A stretch of DNA of 64,000 nt from Psychroflexus longus. GTDB taxonomy: Bacteria; Bacteroidota; Bacteroidia; Flavobacteriales; Flavobacteriaceae. Positions within the stretch are counted from its first letter, which is position 1, and each line of letters begins with the position of its first letter. Positions 53,328 to 63,873 of this stretch are shown in pieces. Location: NCBI RefSeq assembly GCF_020164595.1, contig NZ_JAIQZE010000001.1, positions 434,001 to 498,000 on the forward strand, read 5' to 3'. The position numbers were made by a program, and so were the translations under genes. The notes below the pieces were generated by a model. That model searched no databases and had not been told where the DNA came from. It saw only the letters and a program-made list of their open reading frames with translations.

Positions 53328-56300
53328 TTACTTCACCATCAGCTTGACTGACTGGCTGGCTTTTCCGTCTGAAAGGTTTAAGATATACACACCGGAAGCT
53401 AACTCTTTGTTTAGGTTAACTTCAACATTAGGAGTATTCTCTATAGTTTGATTGATAATCATTCTCCCCTGAAGGTCGAACAATTTCAAACTAAGATCTT
53501 TACCCTCAAAAGCTTGCTGATGCGAAATACTGAAACGCATTCCTTGTAGCGGGTTTGGATATACCGATAAGCTGGAATTCAATTCAAAATTGTCATCACT
53601 TAGGGAGACTTCTTCAAACTTGATGACGAATCTATTTGGTGCTTTGGAAGCAGGAATAGAGTTGTCGATCTCAAAAGAAACTGCCGTGGTCGCCTCCGAT
53701 GGTAACTCAGTAGAAGTTTCTAAGTATCTATCGAATAAGTAAGCTTTTGCACTCGTAAAGTTTTCAGGCTTGATTTCAAAACGATAAGCTGTTTTGGTAA
53801 AGTTACCCAAGTAAAACGGTACACTGTCCTGTGCTGTTGGCATGTCTCTAGATTCAATCGACATATAGTTTGGATTTCTGTCAATAGCAAACCATTCATC
53901 GTAATTCCAGACTTTAGTAGCATCTAAAGTGTCTTTCGCATTGTTGGCGCCTGCTCTAAATTTCACTTTCACGGCATCAACCGCTTTGGTATCTATATTG
54001 TCGTAATATAGGTTGACGTAAAGATTGGTAACTGGCTCAGGAACGCTGAACGCTACATTTCCTCCTACTTCTGAAGCTTTATAAGATTCAGAATAAACAA
54101 CAGCCTGTAATTCTAAAGTCGTTTCTACAAAGAAAGACTGATTGGGTTCTAAGATATTAGTAGCATCAGAAGTTGGAGGAGTTGGTTCTGAAATTTCATT
54201 AGTACCAGTTGCCAAATCTACTGTTGCATAACCTCCTCGAGTTCCCAAGGTAGCGTCGTATATATATACAAACTGAGTACTAACCCCAGAAGAACCATTC
54301 ATGAATTCAGTCAAATTTATTCTGGCCTGATAAGGATTTCCAATCAACGAGAAATCCCCTGTACTTGAGCCTACTTTATCAACACCTCTAGACCCTACAA
54401 CCAATCTTCCAGTTGTCCTCAACGTAGTCGCAGGCCCAACTGCCGTATTGGAATTCAGTGTTGTTGACCTGTCTCCCCGAATCAATATTGCATAAGCTTC
54501 ACCAGCATTAAATCCTTTGGAATTGGTATTTGGGATTGCATTCCATGACTGATTACTGGCATTCCATTCAAACATGGAAGGATTTCCAGTAAGTGTAACG
54601 TCAAACCCTTTAATATCTGTTGCATCAGGCTTAGAACCAGTAATATGAGTTCCATAACCTGAATCAGGGCCAAGTTGATTATTAGGGTCTTCACCGTCAA
54701 CAATAGTTTCTGTGTTATTTACTCCTTCCTGCCAGTTATCACGTATAGTAGGTTTTGGTGATAATGCTGTAGTAACAGGAGAAGACAAATATCTAAAAGC
54801 TCTATTACTTGCTGGAATGTAGCGTTCGATCTCGTAATTGTTTCCTACTAATTTTCTATTTGTAGCATCAAAAATTCCTAGAACAGCTGTTTTGGATTCT
54901 GTACTCCTAAACGTCACTTTCCCATTCTGTGAGCTTGTAAAGTTTGCAAAATCACCATTTAAGGTAATGGCATCTTCAATGATCAAAGTAGCACCATCTC
55001 TGACGACCACATCTGAAATGGTATTGGATCCAGTTAAGGTTACAGTACCACTTTCTATAAAAATACTTTTGTCTGGATTGCTTCCAGTATTAGAAGCTTC
55101 CGGATCGCCAAGGCCAGTTGTTGTCCAATCACCGTTGTATACAAAATCGTTATCACCGACTCCAGGGGTAGCATCGTTAACGGATGCAGATTCTAAAATC
55201 CATTCTGAACTAGTATAAGTAGAATTAGACTCTCTTACGGTAGGAATGTTTCTGTAGGCTCGTTGACCCGTAAATTCCCATCCAGTGTTTTCTGCATCAC
55301 CATAGACATCCAATATAGCTCTCGGTTCGTTAACGTCAAAAGAAAGTTGATAGATCTCGGTACCATCTGATCCTAAAGTGGATGATGCTACAAAGTCGGC
55401 ATCTCTTTCATAAATAGGATTAAAATTTGCATTATCTGTGAAACTAATAATGAAATAAGATTTTGGAGGAATAATTTGACCTGTAAGTTGTATACTTTCT
55501 CCAGTTCCTGAAGGATTGATTAAAAAGTAATTCTGATCATCCAAATCTATAGGTTCAACATCCATATTAAAGAGCTCGACATATCTACCATTTGAATCAC
55601 CACTTGGATCTATGACTTCAGAAATGAGTAATGTTGACTCTAATATTATATTGAACTCATCACTATCTATACTTGTTGGACCTGATGTTGTTGAGGCTGT
55701 AAGTGTCAAATCAAAGCCTGTGGCAGTATGTTGTAGAGTGTTAAAATTAGCATAACCCAAAGAAGAACTTATGTTTCTTGAAACTGGGTTACCGCTTAAA
55801 ACTCCTGTAGAAGTAATTGAAATGTTAACTGTATTATCTAGATCTACATTACCTTTGGCATCCAGATTTCTAACTCTTACAGAAGGTGACATACTAACAC
55901 CAACGAAAGTAGTTGTTGGTTGTTCAAAAAACTCGAGTTGTGTTCCTATAACTTCAATATTGAAAGCGTTGCCTTCAAAAGCAGTGATGTCCTGAGAAAA
56001 TATAGAACCATCACTGGAAGCGAGCTGACCCTGGTTACCTTCAGCTATTGCCAGCTGAATGACCTCTCCGTCGGTAATCCCTCCCCCATTTAAATATACA
56101 CTTACGGTATAGACTTTTCTAGTGCCATCAGCAACTTCAAACATCGTGTCAGGATCTCCAGTGATGCTCAGTAATATTTCATTGGGATTTATGGTCACAG
56201 TTTGATTGGCTTGTATTAAGGTATTGGTTCCATCTGAAATGGAAATTCCCTGGATTTCATTTGACCAATCCGCAGAATTAGCAGTTCCTGCTACAAACCT

Positions 56301-59189
56301 CAACTGAGTAATGTTGGTTGGGAGATTATCGAAATTTCCAGAATCTACCACCTCAAAACTAAACACCTCAACCGCCTGTCCAATCTCATTATTCACATCT
56401 GCTATAAGCGTCCCTGCTGGAATTTGTGGGTCTGATGCAATAATATCAGTATCTCTGGCATTGGAATTTCCGGTTAGTTTAACGTTATCCACTCCAAAAT
56501 AATCGTCTGCTCCAGTGTCCTGAACTATAATTCTTAAGGCTACGGTTTGTGTTCCGTCAGGAATAGTTACGTTCACTGTACCAGATCCATCAGAAGCTCC
56601 ACTATCTCCTGTGAAAAGAGAAACTGTACCTGTATTACTGCCATCTATCAAGACTTCATATTGAATAAAATCTGAAGTTGTATCATATCCGTTAACTTCC
56701 CAGTCAAAACTAACATTAACATCAGTAAACCCAGTCACATCTATAGGATCAAAATCAAGTGAAGCTGATCCAGAGTTTTCTGTGTTTAAATTATTAACAC
56801 CAAAAATATTATTTATAAAACTGCTGCTTGCAAGAGGAAAAGCAGCGCCTGAATCTATGACATTAAAATAAGAAGTACCCCAGCCACTATTAATAACAAT
56901 ACTAGGAGTATAAGTCCATTCTGGTGTCGTTCCATCAAAATCCTGGATGGCAATAATTGCATTTTGAACATTAAATGAATTACTTTCTATTAATTGACTA
57001 CTTGTTAAACTAGTGTCTGTTGTTTCTGCCGTTAAAGTCAAGCCAAGAGCTTCTTCAGAAAAAACAATAGTAGGAAATGAAGCTATACCTCCTGAAGCAG
57101 AAACTGTAAAGGGTAAATTAGAAACTCCACCCGAAGACGACATCTCAACATTTGAAGTTTTTGAAGTATCTATATTTCCATTAGCATCTACAAAACCTAC
57201 CTGAACCGTCGGTACAAACGTATCACCGACTTCAACATCGGTTGGTTGCTCAAGAAACGCTAGCTGTGTGGCTACTACATCAACAGTGAATTCATTTCCA
57301 ACCACAGAACCATTAGTAAAACTAGAATTAAAAAGAGAGCCAGTAGGTTCAGCGGTAAAACCAGAATCAGTGCCCTCCACCTGAAACTGAATTACAGACT
57401 GATCATCAATTCCAGTGGAGTTAAGCAAAATATCGACGGAAAAGTTTAAAACGCTTCCCTCACCAACTATAACTGGAGAATCGGGTGTAAAGATGATTTC
57501 ATTAGTAGTTATAGAAAAAGTTCCTGCTATTGAAGTTCCGGCAGCAACATCATTGATAATAACTTGCTGCAAGTCAGTTGACCAATCCACAGAATTATTT
57601 GTAGCAGGCACGAATCGCATCTGATTCACTTCAGTTGGAACGTTATCGCCCCCTAGATCTGAAATATCAAATCGAAACACCTCTTTAGCATTGACTGATG
57701 CATCCACAGCTTCAAGTATGTCTGGTCCCACCTGAGTTCCCGGACCAACAACCTCTGAAGTCAAATCATTGGCTGCAATGTTATAAGTTGTACTTATTAT
57801 CTCAGTAAAAGAACCTGAAACAGCCTCCATAGTTAAGCCTGAACCTGCTGCGGAATGCGTCAGGTTAGAAAATGCAGCTACTCCATCCACCGCAGGTTCA
57901 CTTACGGGTTGGCCATCTAAATCTCCAGTAGAGCTTAACTCAACAGCGGAGACTTGATCGGTATCCAAATTGCCGTAAACATCTACAAAACTAACTTCCA
58001 CAGCGGGGTCCATGATGTTGTTGACATTGGTATCGGTAGGTTGTTGTGAGAATACAATTTTTGTAGCTTCAACGTCTATGGTGATTAAATTTCCAACGAT
58101 ATCAGCCGGGAAAGTATCAGCAAATTGAGAGCCCGAAGCATCTGCCTGGAAATCTGCATTGGTATTGATTTGAAGCTGAATCACCGACCCGTCATCTATA
58201 ATACCAGTTTCATCTGATAAAACAGCTTCAATTGTAAAATTTTGAGTCAAACCATCGGGGATGCTTAAGGCCGGACTTGGCGTAAATTCAATTAAACCTC
58301 CAAAAATATCAAAAGTTCCTGACACTGCTGTACCGGTTTCATCTTTTAAAATGAGGCTGTTCAAAGTTGATGGCAGGTCTGCCGTATTCCCTGTAGCAGG
58401 TTCAAATTGCATTTTAGTTACGGTAGTTGGTAATCCGTCGCTGGTTCCTGCATCCTGAATATCAAAAGTGAAAATGGACTCTGCCTGAGAAGTAGTGGTC
58501 ACATCTGCAGCAATGATGGTTTTAGCAGGCACTTGTTCTGCCGGATCTACAACTACAACTGAATCGTCATCATTTGTACTGATCGGAGTTCCAAGTAATT
58601 GTACATTATCAATTACGTTATCACCAGTATCAGATGTGGCTCCTCTTAAAATAATTCGGATTACGAAGTTTTCATTATTGTTTACATCTTGAATACTTGA
58701 AAAATCAATAGTATTTGCCGAACCAAAATTTCCGCCTCCACTTGGGGAATATTGAATAAATTGAGTAAAGTTTGAGCCACCATCGATAGAATATAATACA
58801 TCATTATCATCAAAACCATCTGTAGTCCTAGAACTAAAAAATCTTAATCCAATTGTTTCGAAACCTAATGTTGAAAATTTTAAATCTAAATGTTTACCAT
58901 TATTACCTGAAGTTGCATCTCCTCTTCTGATACGAATAGCCTTTCCGGCAGCTGCTCCATCACATGAAGCAGTTGTGCTACCTGGAACATCTGTTACATT
59001 TGTCATATCAAGATTATGTTCTATAGCACCATCTCCAACTGACCTATTATCAATATTAATAGGAGATGCATATGGGGTTGTCCCATTAAAATCCCAGCAA
59101 TGGATAACGTCTTGAGCGGAGATGGACGGGGCGGTAAAAAGGAGAATGATCAGTAAACCTAAATACCTGGGATGTAGTAGTTTATTCAT
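53328..59189 (-). CDS. Giant T9SS-secreted protein with lamin-tail and repeated modules
   Basis: A 1953-residue secreted protein. Order: signal peptide (to about 25, ending SISAQ), a beta-sandwich domain starting CWDFNGTTPY, three related modules (about 253-475, 523-735 and 956-1175), each pairing a DxLPTxVTxMxF-type domain with a QPTD...VDxxGNxDT Ig-like domain, a second FDGTTPEW-type sandwich between modules 2 and 3, a lamin-tail domain from about 1188 (LLISEVIDPSGDSNGRYVEL), a long C-terminal region, and a type A T9SS sorting domain in the last 85 residues (VYPNPLQG... VKLMVK). It probably ends up on the cell surface as an adhesin or scaffold; no enzyme domain is seen. Confidence 0.9.
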   Translation of the reverse strand: MNKLLHPRYLGLLIILLFTAPSISAQDVIHCWDFNGTTPYASPINIDNRSVGDGAIEHNLDMTNVTDVPGSTTASCDGAAAGKAIRIRRGDATSGNNGKHLDLKFSTLGFETIGLRFFSSRTTDGFDDNDVLYSIDGGSNFTQFIQYSPSGGGNFGSANTIDFSSIQDVNNNENFVIRIILRGATSDTGDNVIDNVQLLGTPISTNDDDSVVVVDPAEQVPAKTIIAADVTTTSQAESIFTFDIQDAGTSDGLPTTVTKMQFEPATGNTADLPSTLNSLILKDETGTAVSGTFDIFGGLIEFTPSPALSIPDGLTQNFTIEAVLSDETGIIDDGSVIQLQINTNADFQADASGSQFADTFPADIVGNLITIDVEATKIVFSQQPTDTNVNNIMDPAVEVSFVDVYGNLDTDQVSAVELSSTGDLDGQPVSEPAVDGVAAFSNLTHSAAGSGLTMEAVSGSFTEIISTTYNIAANDLTSEVVGPGTQVGPDILEAVDASVNAKEVFRFDISDLGGDNVPTEVNQMRFVPATNNSVDWSTDLQQVIINDVAAGTSIAGTFSITTNEIIFTPDSPVIVGEGSVLNFSVDILLNSTGIDDQSVIQFQVEGTDSGFTAEPTGSLFNSSFTNGSVVGNEFTVDVVATQLAFLEQPTDVEVGDTFVPTVQVGFVDANGNIDTSKTSNVEMSSSGGVSNLPFTVSASGGIASFPTIVFSEEALGLTLTAETTDTSLTSSQLIESNSFNVQNAIIAIQDFDGTTPEWTYTPSIVINSGWGTSYFNVIDSGAAFPLASSSFINNIFGVNNLNTENSGSASLDFDPIDVTGFTDVNVSFDWEVNGYDTTSDFIQYEVLIDGSNTGTVSLFTGDSGASDGSGTVNVTIPDGTQTVALRIIVQDTGADDYFGVDNVKLTGNSNARDTDIIASDPQIPAGTLIADVNNEIGQAVEVFSFEVVDSGNFDNLPTNITQLRFVAGTANSADWSNEIQGISISDGTNTLIQANQTVTINPNEILLSITGDPDTMFEVADGTRKVYTVSVYLNGGGITDGEVIQLAIAEGNQGQLASSDGSIFSQDITAFEGNAFNIEVIGTQLEFFEQPTTTFVGVSMSPSVRVRNLDAKGNVDLDNTVNISITSTGVLSGNPVSRNISSSLGYANFNTLQHTATGFDLTLTASTTSGPTSIDSDEFNIILESTLLISEVIDPSGDSNGRYVELFNMDVEPIDLDDQNYFLINPSGTGESIQLTGQIIPPKSYFIISFTDNANFNPIYERDADFVASSTLGSDGTEIYQLSFDVNEPRAILDVYGDAENTGWEFTGQRAYRNIPTVRESNSTYTSSEWILESASVNDATPGVGDNDFVYNGDWTTTGLGDPEASNTGSNPDKSIFIESGTVTLTGSNTISDVVVRDGATLIIEDAITLNGDFANFTSSQNGKVTFRSTESKTAVLGIFDATNRKLVGNNYEIERYIPASNRAFRYLSSPVTTALSPKPTIRDNWQEGVNNTETIVDGEDPNNQLGPDSGYGTHITGSKPDATDIKGFDVTLTGNPSMFEWNASNQSWNAIPNTNSKGFNAGEAYAILIRGDRSTTLNSNTAVGPATTLRTTGRLVVGSRGVDKVGSSTGDFSLIGNPYQARINLTEFMNGSSGVSTQFVYIYDATLGTRGGYATVDLATGTNEISEPTPPTSDATNILEPNQSFFVETTLELQAVVYSESYKASEVGGNVAFSVPEPVTNLYVNLYYDNIDTKAVDAVKVKFRAGANNAKDTLDATKVWNYDEWFAIDRNPNYMSIESRDMPTAQDSVPFYLGNFTKTAYRFEIKPENFTSAKAYLFDRYLETSTELPSEATTAVSFEIDNSIPASKAPNRFVIKFEEVSLSDDNFELNSSLSVYPNPLQGMRFSISHQQAFEGKDLSLKLFDLQGRMIINQTIENTPNVEVNLNKELASGVYILNLSDGKASQSVKLMVK

Positions 59190-59508
59190 AATAAAAGATT
59201 ATTTAATCAAATATATAAAAAAACGCTCTGAAGCTCACTATCTATTTCTAAAATTAAAGCCGTATCGCTTTCATAATCAAATTTATGCAGCGCTTTTAAG
59301 AAGCTTAGAAGATCTTTTTCAACCATCAGATGATGCTCTCCTCTGGCATTTTTCAAAGCTTAAAATAAACCAGGATTGAAAGGCGATTTGAATTTATCCG
59401 GCTGATAAAAAGTATCGACTCCGCTCGGCCCGACCTCATCAGTGAGTTTACTTGACCCGGCCCTTACAAGGGTTTATAAGATTGCTTATCCGGCTGTATT
59501 TCAGCTGC
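59190..59508. other. Gap between the T9SS gene and dnaE
   Basis: 319 bases with the T9SS gene's promoter box (59208-59215) and a GTATCGACTCCGCTCGGCCC phrase near 59410 akin to the GACTCCGCTCGAAC repeats. A plus-strand open frame (59122-59379) spans the promoter and has no recognisable domain; I do not call it a gene. Confidence 0.6.
59208..59215 (-). promoter_or_regulatory. -7 box of the T9SS cargo gene
   Basis: Minus-strand TATATTTG is a full TAnnTTTG match, about 18 bases upstream of the ATG. Confidence 0.55.
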
Positions 59509-62500
59509 TTAATTCAGTTTAAAGCTGATCTTTTTCTCCTCCAGTTCCGAAATCAGTTCATTACAAATATTTACTTTCCTGGACTTACTCGGCATGTGGA
59601 TTTTGATCTTATTCTTCATTTCATAGACCACAAAATTCAGGATATGATCACCGGTATAGCTGGACAATAAGTCCTGCATGGCCAGGACCTGGGACTCGGT
59701 CAGGTCTGCGACATCCATTTGGATCGTCAGCTTCTTGGCGTTTTCTTTCAGCACATCCTGCAGCTGCTTAAAGCCCAGAAATCCGATACGCGTACGTCCG
59801 GGCTCTCCGGTTTCCCTGTTGATAAACTGGGTGGCTTTCAGCTTCACATGCACAAAGTTGTCCTGGATTAAAAAGTGCCTGTACTTCAAATATTCCTCTC
59901 CAAAAATCCAAAATTCGTGGCTTTCGTTATAATCTTCGAGCACAAAGGTGGCGAAGCCTTTTCCGGTTTTGCTCACTCTGTGGTTCACATCGGTGACCAC
60001 ACCTGCCAGACTTATTTCTTTGTTCAAATTCTGATCAATATGAGACATATCCCTTAAACTTGAATTGCAAAATGAATTGATCTCCAGTTTGAAATCATCC
60101 AGGGGATGACCCGTCAAGAACAAACCCACCACTTCCTTTTCAGCCTTTAAAGTCCGCATGGTATGCCAGGGCTCACAAGGTGGCACTTCTGGCTCGGGAA
60201 TCTGCACTTCACTGGCATCGCCAAACAAGCTCACCTGCGCCGAATTTTTATTCTCCTGGTACCTCGCCGCATACTTAATGACTTTTTCCAGAAATGTCAA
60301 ATCGCCTTCGGTCACCTGGAAATACTGCGCACGGTGTACATCTCCCAAACTATCAAAGGCTCCAGCATAAGCCAGACTTTCAAAAGCTTTTTTATTGGCT
60401 GCTCTCAAATCGATACGCTTGGCCAGATCAAAAATCGACAAATAATGCCCTTCCTCTTTTCTGTGTTCCACGATGGTATTCACGGCTCCGCCACCAACAC
60501 CTTTGATAGCACCCATCCCAAAGCGAACCGCATTGTCTTTATTTACCGAAAACTTATAGTAAGATTCATTCACATCTGGTCCTAAAACGTCTAAGCCCAT
60601 GCGCTTACACTCTTCCATAAAGAAAGACACCTTTTTGATGTCACTCATGTTATTGGACAACACAGCCGCCATATATTCCGCTGGATAGTGAGCTTTGAGG
60701 TAAGCCGTTTGGTAGGCTACATAAGCATAGCAAGTCGAGTGAGACTTGTTGAAGGCGTAACTCGCAAAGGCCTCCCAGTCTTTCCAGATCTTCTCCAGCT
60801 TTTCTTCATCGTGCCCGTTATCTTTGGCTTGGTTAATGAATTTAGGCTTCAATTTCGCCAGAACGTCTTTCAATTTCTTACCCATGGCTTTTCGCAAGAT
60901 ATCGGCTTCACCCTTGGTAAAACTGGCTAGTTTTTGAGACAATAACATCACCTGCTCCTGATACACCGTAATCCCGTAAGTTTCTTCCAGATATTCCTGC
61001 ATTTCGGGTAAGTCGTAGGAAATCTCTTCCTCACCGTGTTTCCGCTTAATGAAACTCGGGATGTACTCCATCGGTCCAGGTCGGTATAAGGCATTCATCG
61101 CAATTAAATCCGCGAAAACCGTTGGCTTCAAATCCTTCATGTGTTTCTGCATCCCAGGCGATTCGTACTGGAAAATCCCTATGGTTTCTCCACGCTGGAA
61201 GAGTTCGTAGGTGGTTTTATCATCCAGCGGAAAAGCATCCGGATCCAGCTCAATGCCATGACGTGCTTTTACAATCTCTACGGTATCTTTAATCAGCGTT
61301 AAGGTCTTTAAACCCAGGAAGTCCATTTTCAGCAGACCGGCATCTTCCACCACCGAGTTGTCAAACTGAGTGACGTACAAATTGGAATCTTTGGCCACCG
61401 ACACAGGAACGAATTTGGTGATATCATCGGGCGTAATAATCACTCCACAGGCATGAATCCCAGTGTTCCTTACCGATCCTTCCAAAATTCTAGCCTGGTT
61501 GACCGTTTCAGCTTCGGGCGAATCCTGTTCTGAAATTGAAATTAGTTCCAGAACCTTATCGATTTCTTCAGCTCTAAATTTCTTCCGAATTTCTTTCTCG
61601 TCCATGCTAAAGATCTTGCCCAGCTTGGACATGTCTGGAATCAATTTAGCAATACGATCGGCTTCATAAAGCGGCAGATCTAAAACCCTGGCGGTATCCC
61701 GAATCGCCGACTTCGCCGCCATCGTTCCGTAGGTGATAATCTGAGCTACCTGGTTCTCTCCATACTTATCGATGACATAATCCATGACCTTACTTCGGCC
61801 TTCATCATCAAAGTCAATATCAATATCGGGCATGCTCACTCGCTCCGGATTCAAAAACCGCTCGAAAAGCAAGTCGTATTTAATCGGGTCGATATTAGTA
61901 ATTTTCAGGCAGTAGGCTACCGCACTACCGGCCGCAGAACCTCTACCAGGTCCTACCGAAACGCCCATTTTACGAGCTTCGCGAATGAAATCTTCTACAA
62001 TCAGGAAATACCCAGGATAGCCTGTGTTGGCAATGACCGATAATTCGAATTCCAATCGCTCTTTTATGGCATCGCTTAAATCGCCGTAACGCTCTTTGGC
62101 GCCTTCAAAAGTGATATGTTTTAAATAGGCATTCTCCCCTCTTTTTCCATTATCGTCCTTGTCTTTTTCATCCAGAAACTGCTCTGGAATTTCAAAAGCA
62201 GGGAGTAAGACTTCTCTGGCCAGTTCAAAAGCTTCTACTTTTTCGGCAATTTTTTCAGAATTGGAAATGGCTTCAGGTAAATCTTTAAACAAAGATTTCA
62301 TCTCCTCCGCCGACTTGAAATAATATTGATCGTTTGGCAAACCATAGCGATAACCTCGGCCTCGCCCTATTGGCGTGGCTTGTTTTTCACCGTCCTTTAC
62401 ACACAACAAAATATCGTGAGCATTGGCATCTTTCTGGTCGGCGTAATACGTATTGTTGGTCGCCACCAGATTAATATCGTGTTTTTGTGCAAGGCGAATC

Positions 62501-63873
62501 AGAGCTTCGTTGGCCCGATCTTCATCCTCCTGCTGATGACGCATGATCTCCACATAGAAATCATCGCCAAAGGTTTCTCTCCACCATACTAAAGCTTCTT
62601 CCGCCTGATTTTCACCAAGGTTCAACAACTTGCTGGCAATCTCACCGTACATGCTTCCCGAGAGCACAATCAGATCCTCTTTATAGGCTTCAATGACTTT
62701 CTTATCGATTCGCGGTACATAGTAAAAACCTTTGGTAAAGCCAATCGATGACATTTTAGCCAGGTTATGATAGCCATTTTTATTTTTAGCTAAAATCACC
62801 ATCTGGTAGCCATTGTCTTTGTGTGTGCGATCCAAGTGATCTTCACAAACAAAAAACTCACAGCCAATAATAGGTTTAATAGGCTGAGAGGAACTTTCAG
62901 CATCTTCAGAAGCCACTGATGTATTGTGTTTTTTCACTGCATTGACAAAATGAAAAGCTCCCATCATATTCGCATGATCGGTAATCGCCACCGCCGGCAT
63001 ATTGTATTTTGCTGCTGCTGATACCAAATCTGGTACGGCCGTGGTCGATTGTAAGACCGAAAACTGGGTATGGTTATGCAGATGCACGAAGCTTGATTCC
63101 TGAAGCTGCTCCAAGTTTTCATCCAATTCTGCTTTAGAAGGCGCTTTTTCTTCTGATGTTGCCTCTTGCTTTTGCTTAAGTTTTTCAGAGGCTTTTTTAA
63201 GGTTGACGTGATTCAGTCCGACCTTTTCAATCGGCTGAGGATGTTTAGCTTTAAATTCTCTTAAGTACGTCGTCTCTACCTGAAGCTCTTTCTCCGAGTA
63301 GTTTCCAATTCGGATCAATTCCAAAAAACACCTTGTCGTCGCTTCCACATCGGCTGTGGCATTGTGCGCTTCTTTAAATGGCTCACCAAATAAATGCTCG
63401 TGCAATTCCGTAAGCGTTGGTAGTTTAAATTTACCACCACGCCCACCAGGAATCTGACAGAGTTTTGCTGTTTTCTCAGTACAGGTGTCCAGCACAGGCA
63501 TTGACGCCATCGGCGACTCCAATCGAGCCCGATGAAATTCTGCACCCATCACATTCACATCAAAACCAACGTTCTGCCCCACGACAAATTTTGACTTCAG
63601 CAAGGCCTCATTGAACTCTTCTAAAACAAAATCCAGCGACTCTCCTTTTTCCTGAGCCAATGCGGTCGAAATCCCGTGAATTCGTTCCGCATCGTAAGGA
63701 ATATCGAAACCATCAGGACGGATCAAGTAATCCTTGGCCTCCACCAAATTTCCCCACTCATCGTGCACCTGCCACGCGATCTGTATGGCTCTTGGCCAGT
63801 TGTCTGTATCGGTAATTGGTGCGTTCCAACGTTTAGGTAAGCCGGTAGTTTCGGTATCGAAAATGATATACAT
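59509..63873 (-). CDS. dnaE: DNA polymerase III alpha subunit fused to an N-terminal DnaQ-type exonuclease
   Basis: A 1454-residue replicative polymerase. Residues about 1-185 are a DEDDh proofreading exonuclease (IFDTETTGLPK, then NVGFDVNVMGAEF and the HNATADVEAT motif). A PHP domain starts near 258 with HLHNHTQFS and AITDHANM, keeping metal-ligand His and Asp. The polymerase core has GPGRGSAAGS near 635 and catalytic MPDIDIDFDDE near 680. A C-terminal OB-fold and tail follow. The fused proofreader replaces a separate epsilon subunit; this layout is typical of Bacteroidetes. Confidence 0.97.
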   Translation of the reverse strand: MYIIFDTETTGLPKRWNAPITDTDNWPRAIQIAWQVHDEWGNLVEAKDYLIRPDGFDIPYDAERIHGISTALAQEKGESLDFVLEEFNEALLKSKFVVGQNVGFDVNVMGAEFHRARLESPMASMPVLDTCTEKTAKLCQIPGGRGGKFKLPTLTELHEHLFGEPFKEAHNATADVEATTRCFLELIRIGNYSEKELQVETTYLREFKAKHPQPIEKVGLNHVNLKKASEKLKQKQEATSEEKAPSKAELDENLEQLQESSFVHLHNHTQFSVLQSTTAVPDLVSAAAKYNMPAVAITDHANMMGAFHFVNAVKKHNTSVASEDAESSSQPIKPIIGCEFFVCEDHLDRTHKDNGYQMVILAKNKNGYHNLAKMSSIGFTKGFYYVPRIDKKVIEAYKEDLIVLSGSMYGEIASKLLNLGENQAEEALVWWRETFGDDFYVEIMRHQQEDEDRANEALIRLAQKHDINLVATNNTYYADQKDANAHDILLCVKDGEKQATPIGRGRGYRYGLPNDQYYFKSAEEMKSLFKDLPEAISNSEKIAEKVEAFELAREVLLPAFEIPEQFLDEKDKDDNGKRGENAYLKHITFEGAKERYGDLSDAIKERLEFELSVIANTGYPGYFLIVEDFIREARKMGVSVGPGRGSAAGSAVAYCLKITNIDPIKYDLLFERFLNPERVSMPDIDIDFDDEGRSKVMDYVIDKYGENQVAQIITYGTMAAKSAIRDTARVLDLPLYEADRIAKLIPDMSKLGKIFSMDEKEIRKKFRAEEIDKVLELISISEQDSPEAETVNQARILEGSVRNTGIHACGVIITPDDITKFVPVSVAKDSNLYVTQFDNSVVEDAGLLKMDFLGLKTLTLIKDTVEIVKARHGIELDPDAFPLDDKTTYELFQRGETIGIFQYESPGMQKHMKDLKPTVFADLIAMNALYRPGPMEYIPSFIKRKHGEEEISYDLPEMQEYLEETYGITVYQEQVMLLSQKLASFTKGEADILRKAMGKKLKDVLAKLKPKFINQAKDNGHDEEKLEKIWKDWEAFASYAFNKSHSTCYAYVAYQTAYLKAHYPAEYMAAVLSNNMSDIKKVSFFMEECKRMGLDVLGPDVNESYYKFSVNKDNAVRFGMGAIKGVGGGAVNTIVEHRKEEGHYLSIFDLAKRIDLRAANKKAFESLAYAGAFDSLGDVHRAQYFQVTEGDLTFLEKVIKYAARYQENKNSAQVSLFGDASEVQIPEPEVPPCEPWHTMRTLKAEKEVVGLFLTGHPLDDFKLEINSFCNSSLRDMSHIDQNLNKEISLAGVVTDVNHRVSKTGKGFATFVLEDYNESHEFWIFGEEYLKYRHFLIQDNFVHVKLKATQFINRETGEPGRTRIGFLGFKQLQDVLKENAKKLTIQMDVADLTESQVLAMQDLLSSYTGDHILNFVVYEMKNKIKIHMPSKSRKVNICNELISELEEKKISFKLN

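Noticed and set aside
59122-59379. 85-codon plus-strand frame before dnaE
   Set aside because: Spans the promoter and 5' end of the T9SS gene; no domain or good start context.
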